A DNA stretch of 64,000 bases from an uncultured Actinomycetes bacterium (GTDB lineage: Bacteria > Actinomycetota > Acidimicrobiia > Acidimicrobiales > RAAP-2), in assembly GCA_903870905.1 (NCBI GenBank), contig CAIQEU010000039.1, positions 150,531 to 214,530 on the forward strand, read 5' to 3'. Positions 42,260-51,100 of the stretch are shown here, piece by piece. The stretch's first letter is position 1, and every line of letters starts with the position of its first letter. The translations under genes were made by a program, and so were the position numbers. The notes below the pieces were generated by a model that did no database searches, was not told the origin of the DNA, and saw nothing but the letters and a program-made list of their open reading frames with translations.

Positions 42260-42862
42260 ATGCAAGGACCGAATTCGGCTCCCGTTGAAGCGTGGCACCG
42301 CGAATTGTGCGAGGTCACGGACTGGCTGTACCTGTGCGGCGATCTGCCGCCGAACCCCGATCTCGCCGCTGCGCAGCTCGAGATCTGGCGTGCCGCAGGG
42401 ATCACCGACATCGTCGACGTCCGTGAGGAGTGGAGCGATGAGGACCTCGTGGCCGATCTCGCCCCCGAGATCCGCTACCACCACCTCGGCACGCACGACA
42501 ACGGTGGCACCCAGTCACCACGGTGGTTCGCCGAGGGACTCGAGGCCCTGCACACCGCACTGGCAGACCCCTACGCCAAGATCCTCGTCCACTGCCACAT
42601 GGGCATCAACCGTGGTCCCTCGATGGGCTTCGCCTTCTTGGTCGATCAAGGCTGGCGCCCGGTTGAGGCCCTGGCCGCAATCCGCGCCGCCCGGCCAATT
42701 GCGGCGGTCGCCTACGCCACCGATGCGCTCGCCGCACACCACCGTCGCCGCGAGGTTGGCACCGAGCACGCAGCAGCGCAGCACCGCGAGGTCCGTGCCT
42801 GGATGTCGGCCAACGACATCGACACCGCAACGGTGATCCGCCGCATTCGCGCCGCCAGCTGA
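42260..42862 (+). CDS. Dual-specificity protein phosphatase-like protein
   Basis: 200 residues. The cysteine phosphatase loop is HCHMGINRGP (HC-x5-R), preceded by DIVDVREEWSDEDL where the general acid Asp region should lie. The fold is that of atypical dual-specificity phosphatases, which dephosphorylate proteins, RNA or phosphosugars. GAGAGG lies about 10 nt before the ATG. The downstream SDR gene is convergent and only 1 nt away. No kinase is nearby, so the substrate is unknown. Confidence 0.85.
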   Translation: MQGPNSAPVEAWHRELCEVTDWLYLCGDLPPNPDLAAAQLEIWRAAGITDIVDVREEWSDEDLVADLAPEIRYHHLGTHDNGGTQSPRWFAEGLEALHTALADPYAKILVHCHMGINRGPSMGFAFLVDQGWRPVEALAAIRAARPIAAVAYATDALAAHHRRREVGTEHAAAQHREVRAWMSANDIDTATVIRRIRAAS

Positions 42863-42863
42863 C

Positions 42864-43652
42864 CTACCAGGTCAGCCCAAGCGTTGCCCGCATCGTGGCC
42901 TCAAAAGTGGCGTCGTCGAGCTGGGCCCGAAGGGGCAGGATCATGGCGGCATCGTCGCCAACCGGCACCCGAAGCGGTGTCGCTGGATCCTCGAGTGCAG
43001 CGAGGATCGCTCGGGCAACACCATCGGGCGAGGGTCGCCCACCCGGTCCAGCGACGACGTCATCAACGCCATCCCACTGCTCGACGAGGCCAGCGTAGGC
43101 AGGGTTGACGGGGAAGTCTGGAGATGCCTTCATGCCAGGCGCCGTGAATCCTGGCTCGATGAGGACGAGGCGGATCCCGAAGTGACCAACCTCGTAGTGG
43201 AGCGATTCCGTGAAGGCCTCCAGCGCGAACTTGGTCGCTGCGTAGGCACCTTCGAGCGGGGTGGCCACGCGACCTTGGATCGAACTCACGTTCACGATCA
43301 CCCCTGATCCGCGCGTCCGCCATGCCGGCAGGACCGCTTGGATGAGAGCGAGCGGACCGAAGGTGTTCGTTTCGAACATCGCTCGCAGGTGGTCGAGCGG
43401 GATCTGCTCGAGCGGAGCCTTCCCCGACAACGCAGCGTTGTTGACCATCGCATCGAGATCCCCAGCCGCAGCGAGGCAGGCCTCGATCGAGGATGCACTC
43501 GTGACGTCGAGGCTGAGCTTGGCGGCGACATCGAGGTCGTCGAGCAGGTGGACGTCACGAGCGGTGGCGACCACCTCGTGGCCTGCTTCGGCGAGGCACG
43601 TGGCCGTCGCTCGTCCAATGGCACGTCCAGCTCCGGTGATGAGAATTCGCAT
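42864..43652 (-). CDS. Short-chain dehydrogenase/reductase
   Basis: 262 residues. The N-terminus ITGAGRAIGRATATCLAEAG is a classical SDR cofactor site followed by a short NADP-type Arg (TARD). NNAALSG, VSSIQGR and YAATK supply the catalytic Asn, Ser and Tyr-Lys. The late EPGFTAPGMK resembles SDRs acting on lipids or retinol-like alcohols. Its ATG has TAGCGT 6 nt upstream, so it is transcribed on its own as a leaderless message. Confidence 0.88.
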   Translation of the reverse strand: MRILITGAGRAIGRATATCLAEAGHEVVATARDVHLLDDLDVAAKLSLDVTSASSIEACLAAAGDLDAMVNNAALSGKAPLEQIPLDHLRAMFETNTFGPLALIQAVLPAWRTRGSGVIVNVSSIQGRVATPLEGAYAATKFALEAFTESLHYEVGHFGIRLVLIEPGFTAPGMKASPDFPVNPAYAGLVEQWDGVDDVVAGPGGRPSPDGVARAILAALEDPATPLRVPVGDDAAMILPLRAQLDDATFEATMRATLGLTW

Positions 43653-43658
43653 GAGCCC

Positions 43659-43664
43659 ACGCTA
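43659..43664 (-). promoter_or_regulatory. -10 box of a leaderless start (TAGCGT)
   Basis: Minus-strand TAGCGT, 6 nt, then ATG at 43652 of the SDR gene. Confidence 0.5.
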
Positions 43665-43683
43665 GAGCGCGACGGCGGACCCG

Positions 43684-44136
43684 TTAGCGGAGTTCGTCGA
43701 GTTGGCTGGCAATGACCGCTCGGTCCTCGGGATCGCCAATAGCGGCTACCCGAATGGTGGCCTCCTCCAACCACGTGGCGCGTCGGTCTGCGTCGCCGAG
43801 CACCGTGGCCACTCGAGCGAGCCCTTCTGCCGCGCTGGCGTGGAGCCAGTCGGGTCGGTCCAGAAACGCAGCATCCTCCGCAGCCTTCGCGAATGCCCAG
43901 GCCAGTGGACCGAAGACTGCTGGTCGAGTCGTCGCAGCTTCGGCTGCTGCTCGGCCAATCATCCAGTCGCCAATCACGGCCTCTTGGATCCCGCCGGCAA
44001 TCCCCCAGTGGTAGCGAGACGTGAAGGCGCAACCGACGAGCTCGTCCATAGCGGGGTCGCTCCGATCCTCACCGTCGAGGATCTCCCAACAACGGTTGTA
44101 GGTCGAGATGGCGAGCGATCGATGGTCGTGATCCAT
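43684..44136 (-). CDS. Conserved actinobacterial helical-repeat protein of unknown function
   Basis: 150 residues, all helical in appearance. The opening AISTYNRCWEILDGEDRS, the middle SRYHWGIAGG and GDWMIGRAAAEA, and the closing EDRAVIASQLDEL match a widespread actinobacterial hypothetical family resembling TPR repeats. No catalytic motif is visible. The ATG has TACGAT 6 nt upstream. The following SDR gene has its own leaderless box, so the two are not necessarily linked. Confidence 0.7.
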   Translation of the reverse strand: MDHDHRSLAISTYNRCWEILDGEDRSDPAMDELVGCAFTSRYHWGIAGGIQEAVIGDWMIGRAAAEAATTRPAVFGPLAWAFAKAAEDAAFLDRPDWLHASAAEGLARVATVLGDADRRATWLEEATIRVAAIGDPEDRAVIASQLDELR

Positions 44137-44142
44137 GGTGGA

Positions 44143-44148
44143 ATCGTA
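44143..44148 (-). promoter_or_regulatory. -10 box of a leaderless start (TACGAT)
   Basis: Minus-strand TACGAT, 6 nt, then ATG at 44136. Confidence 0.45.
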
Positions 44149-44215
44149 CCGAGGACCTCACCACGTAGGTGGTTCAGATCCTCTTCACCGGCACGACGAA
44201 CCTCGACAGGACACC

Positions 44216-44569
44216 ATGGACACCCTCCCCCTCATCTGCGCGTGGCTCCTCACGGTGGCGCTCTCCGTTGCGGCAGCGCTGGACGTTACCCACCACCCGA
44301 CCATCGTGGCCACCATGGAGCGCTTAGGGATGCCCGAGGGCTTCGAGGTCATCGCCGGTGTCGTCAAGGCTGCAGCAGCGCTCGGCCTCATCACCTCAAT
44401 CGTCGCTCACCGAGCGACGGATCCTCTCGGCGCCATCACCGCGTGGTGCCTCGTCGCCTACTTCCTCATGGCACTCGGAGCCCACGCACGGGCCAAGGAC
44501 GCGCCACAGGAGTCCATCGGTGCCGGGGTGCTCTTCGCGCTCTCCCTCGTCCTCGCCATTTCGCTCTAG
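44216..44569 (+). CDS. DoxX-like small membrane protein
   Basis: 117 residues with four hydrophobic helices. The spacing and the ALDVTHHPTIVATMERLGMPEGFEVIAGVVKAAAALGL stretch (about 20-57, shown here only as its start TIVATMERLGMP) fit the DoxX_2 family. Function in this family is poorly known; some members sit in membrane redox complexes. No good ribosome site is seen before the ATG. It converges with pepN, whose stop is 6 nt away. Confidence 0.65.
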   Translation: MDTLPLICAWLLTVALSVAAALDVTHHPTIVATMERLGMPEGFEVIAGVVKAAAALGLITSIVAHRATDPLGAITAWCLVAYFLMALGAHARAKDAPQESIGAGVLFALSLVLAISL

Positions 44570-44575
44570 CGAGGA

Positions 44576-47104
44576 CTAGGCCCGAGCGGCAATGGCGGCG
44601 AGTTGCCCGCCGAGGACGCCACGGGTTCGTGCGGCGAGGCTCACGTGGAGGTCGAGGAGGTCGAGGAACTGCTCCACCTGACGCTGACCGGCCTCCACAG
44701 GGTTGGCTTCGTGGAAGGCGCGCATCTCTCGTGCCACCTCGGCGCTCTCGACGATGGTCGTCACACCGGCGGCCACCGCAACGGTCGAGCCGTGGGGGAA
44801 CTTGGCGTTGGCCTCTGCCCACCGCTCCGTCACCGCGCGCCATGCGGCAACGCCAACGTGACGGTTCCGGATGATCGCAGCGAGCAGGTAGGGGGCGTCT
44901 TGGGTGCGAACATCGGTGAAGCACCGATCCACCATGGCGAGGACCCCTTCGGCATTCCCCGAACGGGCGCCAGCGAAGAGCCAACGCTGCTCATCTTGCG
45001 GGTTGCCAGCCGCCTGGCGGCGAGCCTCACAGGTGGCGAGGTCACCGGGCCGGCCGAGGTTCATCACCACGCCGACGATGGCGTCAGCGAGGTCGCCACT
45101 CACGTCCCCGGCATCGAATCGCTCGGTCGCGTAGGCCACGACCGCGGGTTCCTCTGCCAGCACCCCGAGGAGGTCGAGGACGATGGCACGGAGCTCGGCG
45201 GCTTGGTGCGACTCACCGGCGATGGGGGCCATGCCGAGTCTGGCGAGGACGGGGCCGCAGATGCGCTGCGTGGCAGCCGCCAGTGCTCCGCGGTCGGCAT
45301 CGTCGACGATGCGGTTGGCCATCCGAAGCGCAGTCGCCACCACGGTCCAGGTTGCGGGCTCGTCCAAGTCGGCGAGTCCGAGGGCGAGGGTCAGCACGTC
45401 GTCGAAGCTCGATTGGCCGACGAGGACCGATGCCCAGGTATCTGATAGGAGCACGGCGCGCTCGAGCTCATCGAGCTCGGTGAGGCGACCAGCGATCGCG
45501 GCGAGTTGCGACGAGGAGTAGCGGGTGCGGTAGAAGCCCGAGCCACCAGCGTTGATGATGGCCGCGCCTGTCGTTGCGTAGGTGGCCGTCTCGCCACTGA
45601 CGACGACGGTTTCGGTCGCGGGGTCGTCGAGGGACCGAATGAGCACGGGGACCTGCCAGGTCGACCCAATGGCGGACACGCCAGTTGCCTCGGCGTAGGC
45701 GAAGGGCTGCTGGGTGATGACCCCGTCCTCGACCGAGATGAGCGGATAGCCACCTTGGTAGATCCAGGTGTCCATGATCTGACCCACTGGGAGCGAGGAC
45801 GCTTCTTCGAGCGCCGCCCAGAGATCTGCGGTCACGGTGTTGGCGTACGCGTGACGCTTCAGGTAGATGCGGATGCCGTCGCGGAAGGTCTCCTCGCCGA
45901 GGAATTGCTCCAGCATGCGCAGGATCGAGCAGCCCTTGACGTAGGTCAAGATGTCGAACATCCCACGGCAGTCATTGGGCGAGATGACCTCGTACTCGAT
46001 GGGACGCGTCGAGTGCTGGCCGTCGACGGTGAAGGCCATGTCGCGGCTCGGGTTGAAGCTGACCCACTTCTTCCACTCCGGGCGGAAGTGGTCGGTGCAG
46101 ATGGACTCCATGAAGGTGGCGAAGGCTTCGTTCAGCCAAATTCCTTCCCACCAGCCCATGGTGACGAGGTCGCCGAACCACATGTGGGCGAGCTCGTGGT
46201 TGATGACGAGCGCTACCCGCTCGAGCTCCGCGGTCGACGCCGTCGCCGGGTCGATGAGGAGTTCGGTCTCACGGAAGGTCACGCAACCGAGGTTCTCCAT
46301 GGCACCCGCAGCGAAGTCCGGGATCGCTACGAGGTCCACCTTGTCGCCGGGGTAGGCAATGGCGAAGTAGTCGGTGAAGAACTCGAGGGCGTGGACGGCA
46401 GCTTCCATGGCCCAAGCGCACAGGTGACCCTTGCCCACGGGGTAGACGATGCGGACTGGGACGCCACGAACCATCGTCACCTCGGTGGCTTCGAAGGGGC
46501 CGACGACGAAGGCCACGAGGTAAGTGGACATGATCATCGTCTCAGCGAAGGTCACCGAGCGGCGACCGTCGGCGGTGGCCATGTCGGCGATGACCGCGGT
46601 GTTCGAGTAGGCCTCCAAGTGCTCGGGGATGACGAGCGTCGTCTGGTAGGTGGCCTTGAGGCTCGGCTCATCGAAACAGGGGAACGCGCGACGGGCGTCG
46701 GTGGCTTCGAACTGGGTCGTGGCGATCACGTGCTCGACCCCGGTGTCATCGGTGAAGGTGGAGCGGTAGAAGCCGTGGAGTTGGTCGTTCAAGATGCCGG
46801 TGAAGCGCAGGAGCATCGTGCAGCGTCCAGCGGGAATTTCGGACGCGAAGGCGAAGGTCGCCGTCTCGTAGGTGGCGTCGAAGGTCGGGCTCGACGAGAC
46901 GAAGGAGGCGCTCCCGGCCACGAGTTCAGCCGGCTCGATCGCAAGTTCAAGGGCATGCAGGGTGATGGCGCTGGCCGCAGTGGCGAGGTCGAGGTCGATC
47001 TCCACCGTGCCTGCGAAGGTGGCCGACTCCAAGTTCGGCTCCAAGTGGAGTCGGTAGGAAACGGGACGAACGTCCATGCTGAGGCGGTATGGGTTCGTGG
47101 TCAC
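44576..47104 (-). CDS. pepN: Aminopeptidase N (M1 family)
   Basis: 842 residues. The substrate motif GAMENLG (about residue 265), the zinc site HELAHMWFGD followed 18 residues on by E in WLNEAFA, and a C-terminal ERAP1-like helical domain are all present. The enzyme removes N-terminal residues from peptides in the cytoplasm. Length matches actinobacterial PepN. The ATG follows GAGGAG. It is flanked by a small membrane protein and a TetR-like gene with no obvious link. Confidence 0.96.
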   Translation of the reverse strand: MTTNPYRLSMDVRPVSYRLHLEPNLESATFAGTVEIDLDLATAASAITLHALELAIEPAELVAGSASFVSSSPTFDATYETATFAFASEIPAGRCTMLLRFTGILNDQLHGFYRSTFTDDTGVEHVIATTQFEATDARRAFPCFDEPSLKATYQTTLVIPEHLEAYSNTAVIADMATADGRRSVTFAETMIMSTYLVAFVVGPFEATEVTMVRGVPVRIVYPVGKGHLCAWAMEAAVHALEFFTDYFAIAYPGDKVDLVAIPDFAAGAMENLGCVTFRETELLIDPATASTAELERVALVINHELAHMWFGDLVTMGWWEGIWLNEAFATFMESICTDHFRPEWKKWVSFNPSRDMAFTVDGQHSTRPIEYEVISPNDCRGMFDILTYVKGCSILRMLEQFLGEETFRDGIRIYLKRHAYANTVTADLWAALEEASSLPVGQIMDTWIYQGGYPLISVEDGVITQQPFAYAEATGVSAIGSTWQVPVLIRSLDDPATETVVVSGETATYATTGAAIINAGGSGFYRTRYSSSQLAAIAGRLTELDELERAVLLSDTWASVLVGQSSFDDVLTLALGLADLDEPATWTVVATALRMANRIVDDADRGALAAATQRICGPVLARLGMAPIAGESHQAAELRAIVLDLLGVLAEEPAVVAYATERFDAGDVSGDLADAIVGVVMNLGRPGDLATCEARRQAAGNPQDEQRWLFAGARSGNAEGVLAMVDRCFTDVRTQDAPYLLAAIIRNRHVGVAAWRAVTERWAEANAKFPHGSTVAVAAGVTTIVESAEVAREMRAFHEANPVEAGQRQVEQFLDLLDLHVSLAARTRGVLGGQLAAIAARA

Positions 47105-47197
47105 AGAGGTCTCCTCGCTCGAGCGGCCACTCGGCCCGCAGGAGGCACCCTACAAGCAGCGTTCGGACCGTCGACGCACCGAAGGGAGCGAGACGCC

Positions 47198-47989
47198 TCA
47201 GCGAGCGGGAGCGGTCCAGTCGGGATCGAACTCAAACATCGACCGGGCAATGGCCACGAGGCCAATGCTCTGCGGCGTCCACTCGAGGAGCGCACCATCT
47301 GGGCCCATCGGGAGGGACACCTCGGCCATGGCCTCTGCATCGACGAGTGCTCGGAGCAAGCAGCCCTCAATGAGCGATGAGGCGGCCCGAGCGAAGTGCT
47401 CAACCGCGAACGGGGAGCGAATGCGAAGTCCGAGGAAGGCCATGACCTGCTCATAGTGGCCAATGGCGTCCTCATCAATCCGGACGTAGTTCGACTTCAT
47501 GGCGACGATGAGGTCTGCCTTGGCGACTGGATCGCCGGTTGCAGCCAGCGCCCACACCCCAATCCACGCCCGCCACATGGGAGAACCCTGGGCGAGCTCT
47601 GAAGCCACGTTGGCTCCCACCCGACAAATGTCGAACAGGCACTGCATCCGCGCTTCAGGGGACGAGAGGTCAACGCCTCCAACGACTTCTCGGACCACAC
47701 GCTCGGCAACGGTCACGATGTTCGCCGAGTCCGATTGGGCGATGACTCGGAGCACCTCTGCTTGGTACGCCTCTTGGGAGTCGAACACCCGTCGGATGAC
47801 CGACGCATGGGTTAAGCGAACCCCCTGGGCCTCCAAGTGCTCGAAGACTCGCTTGAACGTCAGGTGCTCTGCACCACTCGAGAGTCCCTCGCTCCGGACG
47901 ATGTCGAGCCCGGCTTCGATGAGGAGTTCTCGAATTGTGGCCGAACTGCGGCGAGGGCCACGGCGTCGGATTGGCGGAGTTGCTGTCAC
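47198..47989 (-). CDS. TetR-like transcriptional regulator
   Basis: 263 residues, longer than typical. The N-terminal RRGPRRSSATIRELLIEAGLDIV helix leads into an atypical HTH (LTFKRVFEHLEAQGVRL then THASVIRRVF) with an inserted loop compared with standard TetR. The remainder is helical and Leu/Ala-rich, fitting a ligand-binding dimerisation domain. It starts at GTG with TAGGTT 6 nt upstream. It is divergent from the DUF2855 gene across 275 bp, so that gene is a plausible target along with itself. Confidence 0.7.
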   Translation of the reverse strand: MTATPPIRRRGPRRSSATIRELLIEAGLDIVRSEGLSSGAEHLTFKRVFEHLEAQGVRLTHASVIRRVFDSQEAYQAEVLRVIAQSDSANIVTVAERVVREVVGGVDLSSPEARMQCLFDICRVGANVASELAQGSPMWRAWIGVWALAATGDPVAKADLIVAMKSNYVRIDEDAIGHYEQVMAFLGLRIRSPFAVEHFARAASSLIEGCLLRALVDAEAMAEVSLPMGPDGALLEWTPQSIGLVAIARSMFEFDPDWTAPAR

Positions 47990-47995
47990 GAGCCC

Positions 47996-48001
47996 AACCT
48001 A
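47996..48001 (-). promoter_or_regulatory. -10 box of a leaderless start (TAGGTT)
   Basis: Minus-strand TAGGTT, 6 nt, then GTG at 47989 of the TetR-like gene. Confidence 0.5.
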
Positions 48002-48264
48002 GCGCGCACACCGTGCTCGTACCAGACGAGAAATTACCTCTATGCAGGAGAAATAGTCCAACTCGCTACCCCCTCACCCCCTCGTGGTCGACGAATGGCA
48101 GCTCCTCGGAGCGCCCTCCGACATCACCGGTGCACGCATTGATGATGACCCTGGAGCGAGCAGAGGGGATGACCGATCATCGAATCAACTGACATTCGGG
48201 GAGGTGGAGTACCGCACGGAGGGTCGCCAGTTTGGGTAACACTGCATCGGAGGATTGGAGCCCC

Positions 48265-49356
48265 ATGGACATCGTCATCAACCACGACAACTTGCGAGAC
48301 CTCAAGGCGATTGCGGGTGATCCCGTTCCGTTGACCGCCGGCGAGGTGCGGCTCGCGGTCGAGCGATTCGGCCTGTCGGCGAACAACATCACCTACGCGG
48401 TCATGGGTGATGCCATGTCCTACTGGCAGTTCTTCCCCGGTCACACCGAGGATGGGATCGCGTGGTGCTCGATGCCCGTGTGGGGCTTCGCCACGATTGT
48501 GGAGTCCACCATCGACGGACTCTCCGTTGGGCGCAAGGTCTTCGGCTACTTCCCGTTCGCAACCGAGCTGCGCTGCACGCCAGGACGGATCGACGAGAGC
48601 GGCTTCAGCGACGTTGCACCCCACCGTGCGGACCTTCCTTCGGTCTACAACCGCTACGCGCTCGTCGACCACGATCCAATGTACGACGAGGCTGCCGAGG
48701 AACTCCTCATGCTGCTCCGACCGCTGTTCATCACCTCCTTCGTCGTCGAGGACTTCCTCTTCGACCACGATCTCTTCGGTGCAGAAGTCGCCATTGTCTC
48801 GAGTGCATCAGCCAAGACCGCCTACGGCACCGCCGCACTCCTCGCCCGCCGAGGGGTGGCCAAGGTGGTCGGGGTGACCTCCCCGGCCAACGTGGCGTTC
48901 TGTCGTTCCCTCGGTTGCTACGACGAGGTCCTCACCTACGACCAGGTCGATCACCTCGAGCTCGTGCCATCGGTGTACTTAGACGTCGCCGGTCGCAGAG
49001 ACGTCACCGCTGCGGTCCACCACCACTTGGGCGACCTCCTCGCCCACTCGATGATCATCGGCGACACCCACTGGGAGGGACCAGCCATCGAGCCCGGTGG
49101 CATCCCCGGCCCGAAGCCCACCTTGCTCTTCGCACCCGTGCAGATCGCTAAGCGGCGCGCCGAGTGGGGTCGAGACGGCTTCGAAGCTGCCGTTGCCGCT
49201 GCCTGGACCGCGACGCTGCCCACCTTCACCGCAGCCATTGACCTCGTCACCGTGCATGGACCTGATGCCCTCATCGCGACCTACCGGCTCCTCCTCGAGG
49301 GCACGGTCGACCCACGCGCTGGCTACATCTGCTCCTTCGCCGAGACCCGGTCGTAG
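48265..49356 (+). CDS. DUF2855 family protein (zinc-less MDR-like)
   Basis: 363 residues. LSANNITYAVMGDAMSYWQF, VWGFATIV, GYFPFATEL, LLRPLFITSF and SSASAKTAYG follow the order of DUF2855, a family with a quinone-reductase-like medium-chain dehydrogenase fold but no zinc site. The substrate is unknown. ATG 48265 is used because GGAG lies just upstream; an in-frame start 33 nt earlier lacks such a signal. The end overlaps the opposing ATP-grasp gene by 34 bp. Confidence 0.88.
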   Translation: MDIVINHDNLRDLKAIAGDPVPLTAGEVRLAVERFGLSANNITYAVMGDAMSYWQFFPGHTEDGIAWCSMPVWGFATIVESTIDGLSVGRKVFGYFPFATELRCTPGRIDESGFSDVAPHRADLPSVYNRYALVDHDPMYDEAAEELLMLLRPLFITSFVVEDFLFDHDLFGAEVAIVSSASAKTAYGTAALLARRGVAKVVGVTSPANVAFCRSLGCYDEVLTYDQVDHLELVPSVYLDVAGRRDVTAAVHHHLGDLLAHSMIIGDTHWEGPAIEPGGIPGPKPTLLFAPVQIAKRRAEWGRDGFEAAVAAAWTATLPTFTAAIDLVTVHGPDALIATYRLLLEGTVDPRAGYICSFAETRS

Positions 49357-50159
49357 ACGAGGTCAGCGACTGCGGCAATCGTCGCCGCAGTAGCGGCTGG
49401 CGAGGGGCCGAACAACGTGGTTGCGGCGTTGACCTCGATGATGCATGGACCGGCGTCGCCAAGGACGAGGTCGACCCCAGCGATATCGAGTTCGAGCGCA
49501 GCAACTGCCGCGAGCACGAGGTCGTGGGCCTCGACACTCGGCGGACTGGCGACCTCCATCGTTGCTCCCTGTTTCAGGTTGGAACGGAACTCTCCCGCAA
49601 GCGGCGTGCGCTTGGCCCACGACACCGCTCGCCCGCCGACGACCGTCACCCGGTAGTCCTCCACGACGTGCACGTAGGACTGGATGAGGAACTCGTCGTC
49701 GATGGCACCCGGGAACTCGTTCAGGAGTTCCACGCCAACGCCACCGGCGCCTCGGCGGGGCTTTCGAACCACCGGGCCATCTGGCAAAACGGCTGGACGT
49801 TCGGTGTAGGTGACGGGGTGAGCGATGCCAGCGCTTGCGAACACCGCTGCCTGGTGCGCCTTGTCGGTTGCTGCCCGATGGGGCCCGAGGGCGTTCACGG
49901 TGGGGAGGCCCTGTGCCGCGAAGGCCGCCGCTCGATCGAGCTGCGGCGCCTTGCTCGAGCGAATGACGATGAGCGACGGTTCCATCGCTACGCAGGGGCC
50001 GAGGGGGTGGTCCCACCACATGATGGGACGGAGCCCTCGATCCATCAGGGCCTCAGCGAGCAGACTGTCCCGACCCCGCTCGTAGGGAGCAGACGGAGGG
50101 CCCGTTCGGTGCCCACTGCGTGGTGCCGTCAGCAGCACCACCTCCGGTCCCTCAGCCAC
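49323..50159 (-). CDS. RimK-type ATP-grasp ligase
   Basis: 278 residues. The ATP-grasp core is visible: VVRKPRRGAGGVGVELL (phosphate-binding Gly loop), FLIQSYVHVVEDYRVTVVGG, and the metal-binding IIEVNAATTLFGP near the C-terminus. Relatives add amino acids to proteins or make peptides and cofactors such as tetrahydromethanopterin or lysine-carrier adducts. The acceptor is unknown. It overlaps the upstream SalK-like gene by 8 bp on the same strand, suggesting co-transcription. Confidence 0.85.
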   Translation of the reverse strand: MAEGPEVVLLTAPRSGHRTGPPSAPYERGRDSLLAEALMDRGLRPIMWWDHPLGPCVAMEPSLIVIRSSKAPQLDRAAAFAAQGLPTVNALGPHRAATDKAHQAAVFASAGIAHPVTYTERPAVLPDGPVVRKPRRGAGGVGVELLNEFPGAIDDEFLIQSYVHVVEDYRVTVVGGRAVSWAKRTPLAGEFRSNLKQGATMEVASPPSVEAHDLVLAAVAALELDIAGVDLVLGDAGPCIIEVNAATTLFGPSPAATAATIAAVADLVYDRVSAKEQM

Positions 50160-51048
50160 GACGTCGTCGAGTGCGCGAGGCGGGTTGGTAGTTCGGTCCC
50201 GCAGTTGCGTCGACGGCGTTGAGCAAGGTCACGCACGATGGTTCGGCCGCCTCGGCGAAGGCCTCGGTCGCTCCGATGCCGTAGGCCTGCCAGATGGGAA
50301 TGCAGGCACGATCGGTGGCGACTTCGATCGCCTCTCGAAGGTCAATTGCCGCCTCGGTGACGCGACCCTCGACGACGAACCCCTTGGCGGTGAGCAAGGC
50401 CCAGCCCGCGGTCACGTCGTCGGGACTCGTCCCGCGCGAGGTTGGCAACCAGTCCTTTTCGTAGCCGAGCCACTCGTTGTGCAGGATCGACGCCTCTGGG
50501 TGGGTCAGACCTGCGGCCACCACGAGGCCCCAATGGGTGTCACCTCGCCACTCCCGGAGGCAGTTGACCGCGTGCCATCCGAGGAGCACCGGGTCCTCCG
50601 GTCGAGGCGCTGCCCGATGGACCGCGAAGAGCACTCGCCCAACGCTCGGCAAGGCGTCGACGATTTCAAAGAGTCGAGGTCCCCGCGCCGCGAGTTCTCC
50701 GGCGAGGTCGGGGGCCATCACCGAGAGCCCCTCGATGACCGCAGCATCTCGAGCGGCGGCGAAGGGCGCGAACGCTGTGCCGTTGCCGAGGAATGAGAAG
50801 AGCCCAGCAATGGCTGCTGGCGAGATCGACCCGAACGCCGCCTCGACCGCGGCGGGTCCTGCCGGTGCGAGTGGGGCACATCGGGCGGCGATGTAGCCGA
50901 GCGGACCGGCGAAGGCCTCGGGCAGCCCGAGGTCGGCGTAGCGGGCCACGGCACCGGGATCCCAGAAGATCCATCCGACCGTGGTCTGCACCACTCGGGC
51001 AATCCGTGCCGTCAGGTTGAGGAGGTCAGCGCCATGGTCGGTGTCCAT
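50152..51048 (-). CDS. SCO6745/SalK-like actinobacterial protein
   Basis: 298 residues. The layout matches the SCO6745 family: an N-terminal Ala/Gly-rich helical region (YIAARCAPL, AAFGSISPAAIAGLFSF), then LREWRGDTHWGLVVAAGLTHPE near residue 195 and a C-terminal helical tail. Members are often annotated as winged-helix or SalK proteins and have no proven function. The WRGDxH motif is conserved and may bind a metal or ligand. It overlaps the ATP-grasp gene and is divergent from the metallophosphoesterase gene across 52 bp. Confidence 0.75.
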   Translation of the reverse strand: MDTDHGADLLNLTARIARVVQTTVGWIFWDPGAVARYADLGLPEAFAGPLGYIAARCAPLAPAGPAAVEAAFGSISPAAIAGLFSFLGNGTAFAPFAAARDAAVIEGLSVMAPDLAGELAARGPRLFEIVDALPSVGRVLFAVHRAAPRPEDPVLLGWHAVNCLREWRGDTHWGLVVAAGLTHPEASILHNEWLGYEKDWLPTSRGTSPDDVTAGWALLTAKGFVVEGRVTEAAIDLREAIEVATDRACIPIWQAYGIGATEAFAEAAEPSCVTLLNAVDATAGPNYQPASRTRRRRG

Positions 51049-51087
51049 GGCTCCATGGTGCCACGACGCCCCCCAACCCCTGCGTCC

Positions 51088-51093
51088 TAGGCT
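51088..51093 (+). promoter_or_regulatory. -10 box of a leaderless start (TAGGCT)
   Basis: TAGGCT, 7 nt, then ATG at 51101 of the metallophosphoesterase gene. Confidence 0.5.
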
Positions 51094-51100
51094 TGGCACT

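Noticed and set aside
45506..47380. 624-codon plus-strand ORF antisense to pepN
   Set aside because: Gly/Val/Arg-rich translation typical of an antisense frame; pepN on the minus strand has all M1 motifs.
48168..48181. GATGA-CCGA-TCATC inverted repeat between the TetR-like and DUF2855 genes
   Set aside because: Considered as a TetR operator, but 5-bp arms are too short to exceed chance without conservation data.
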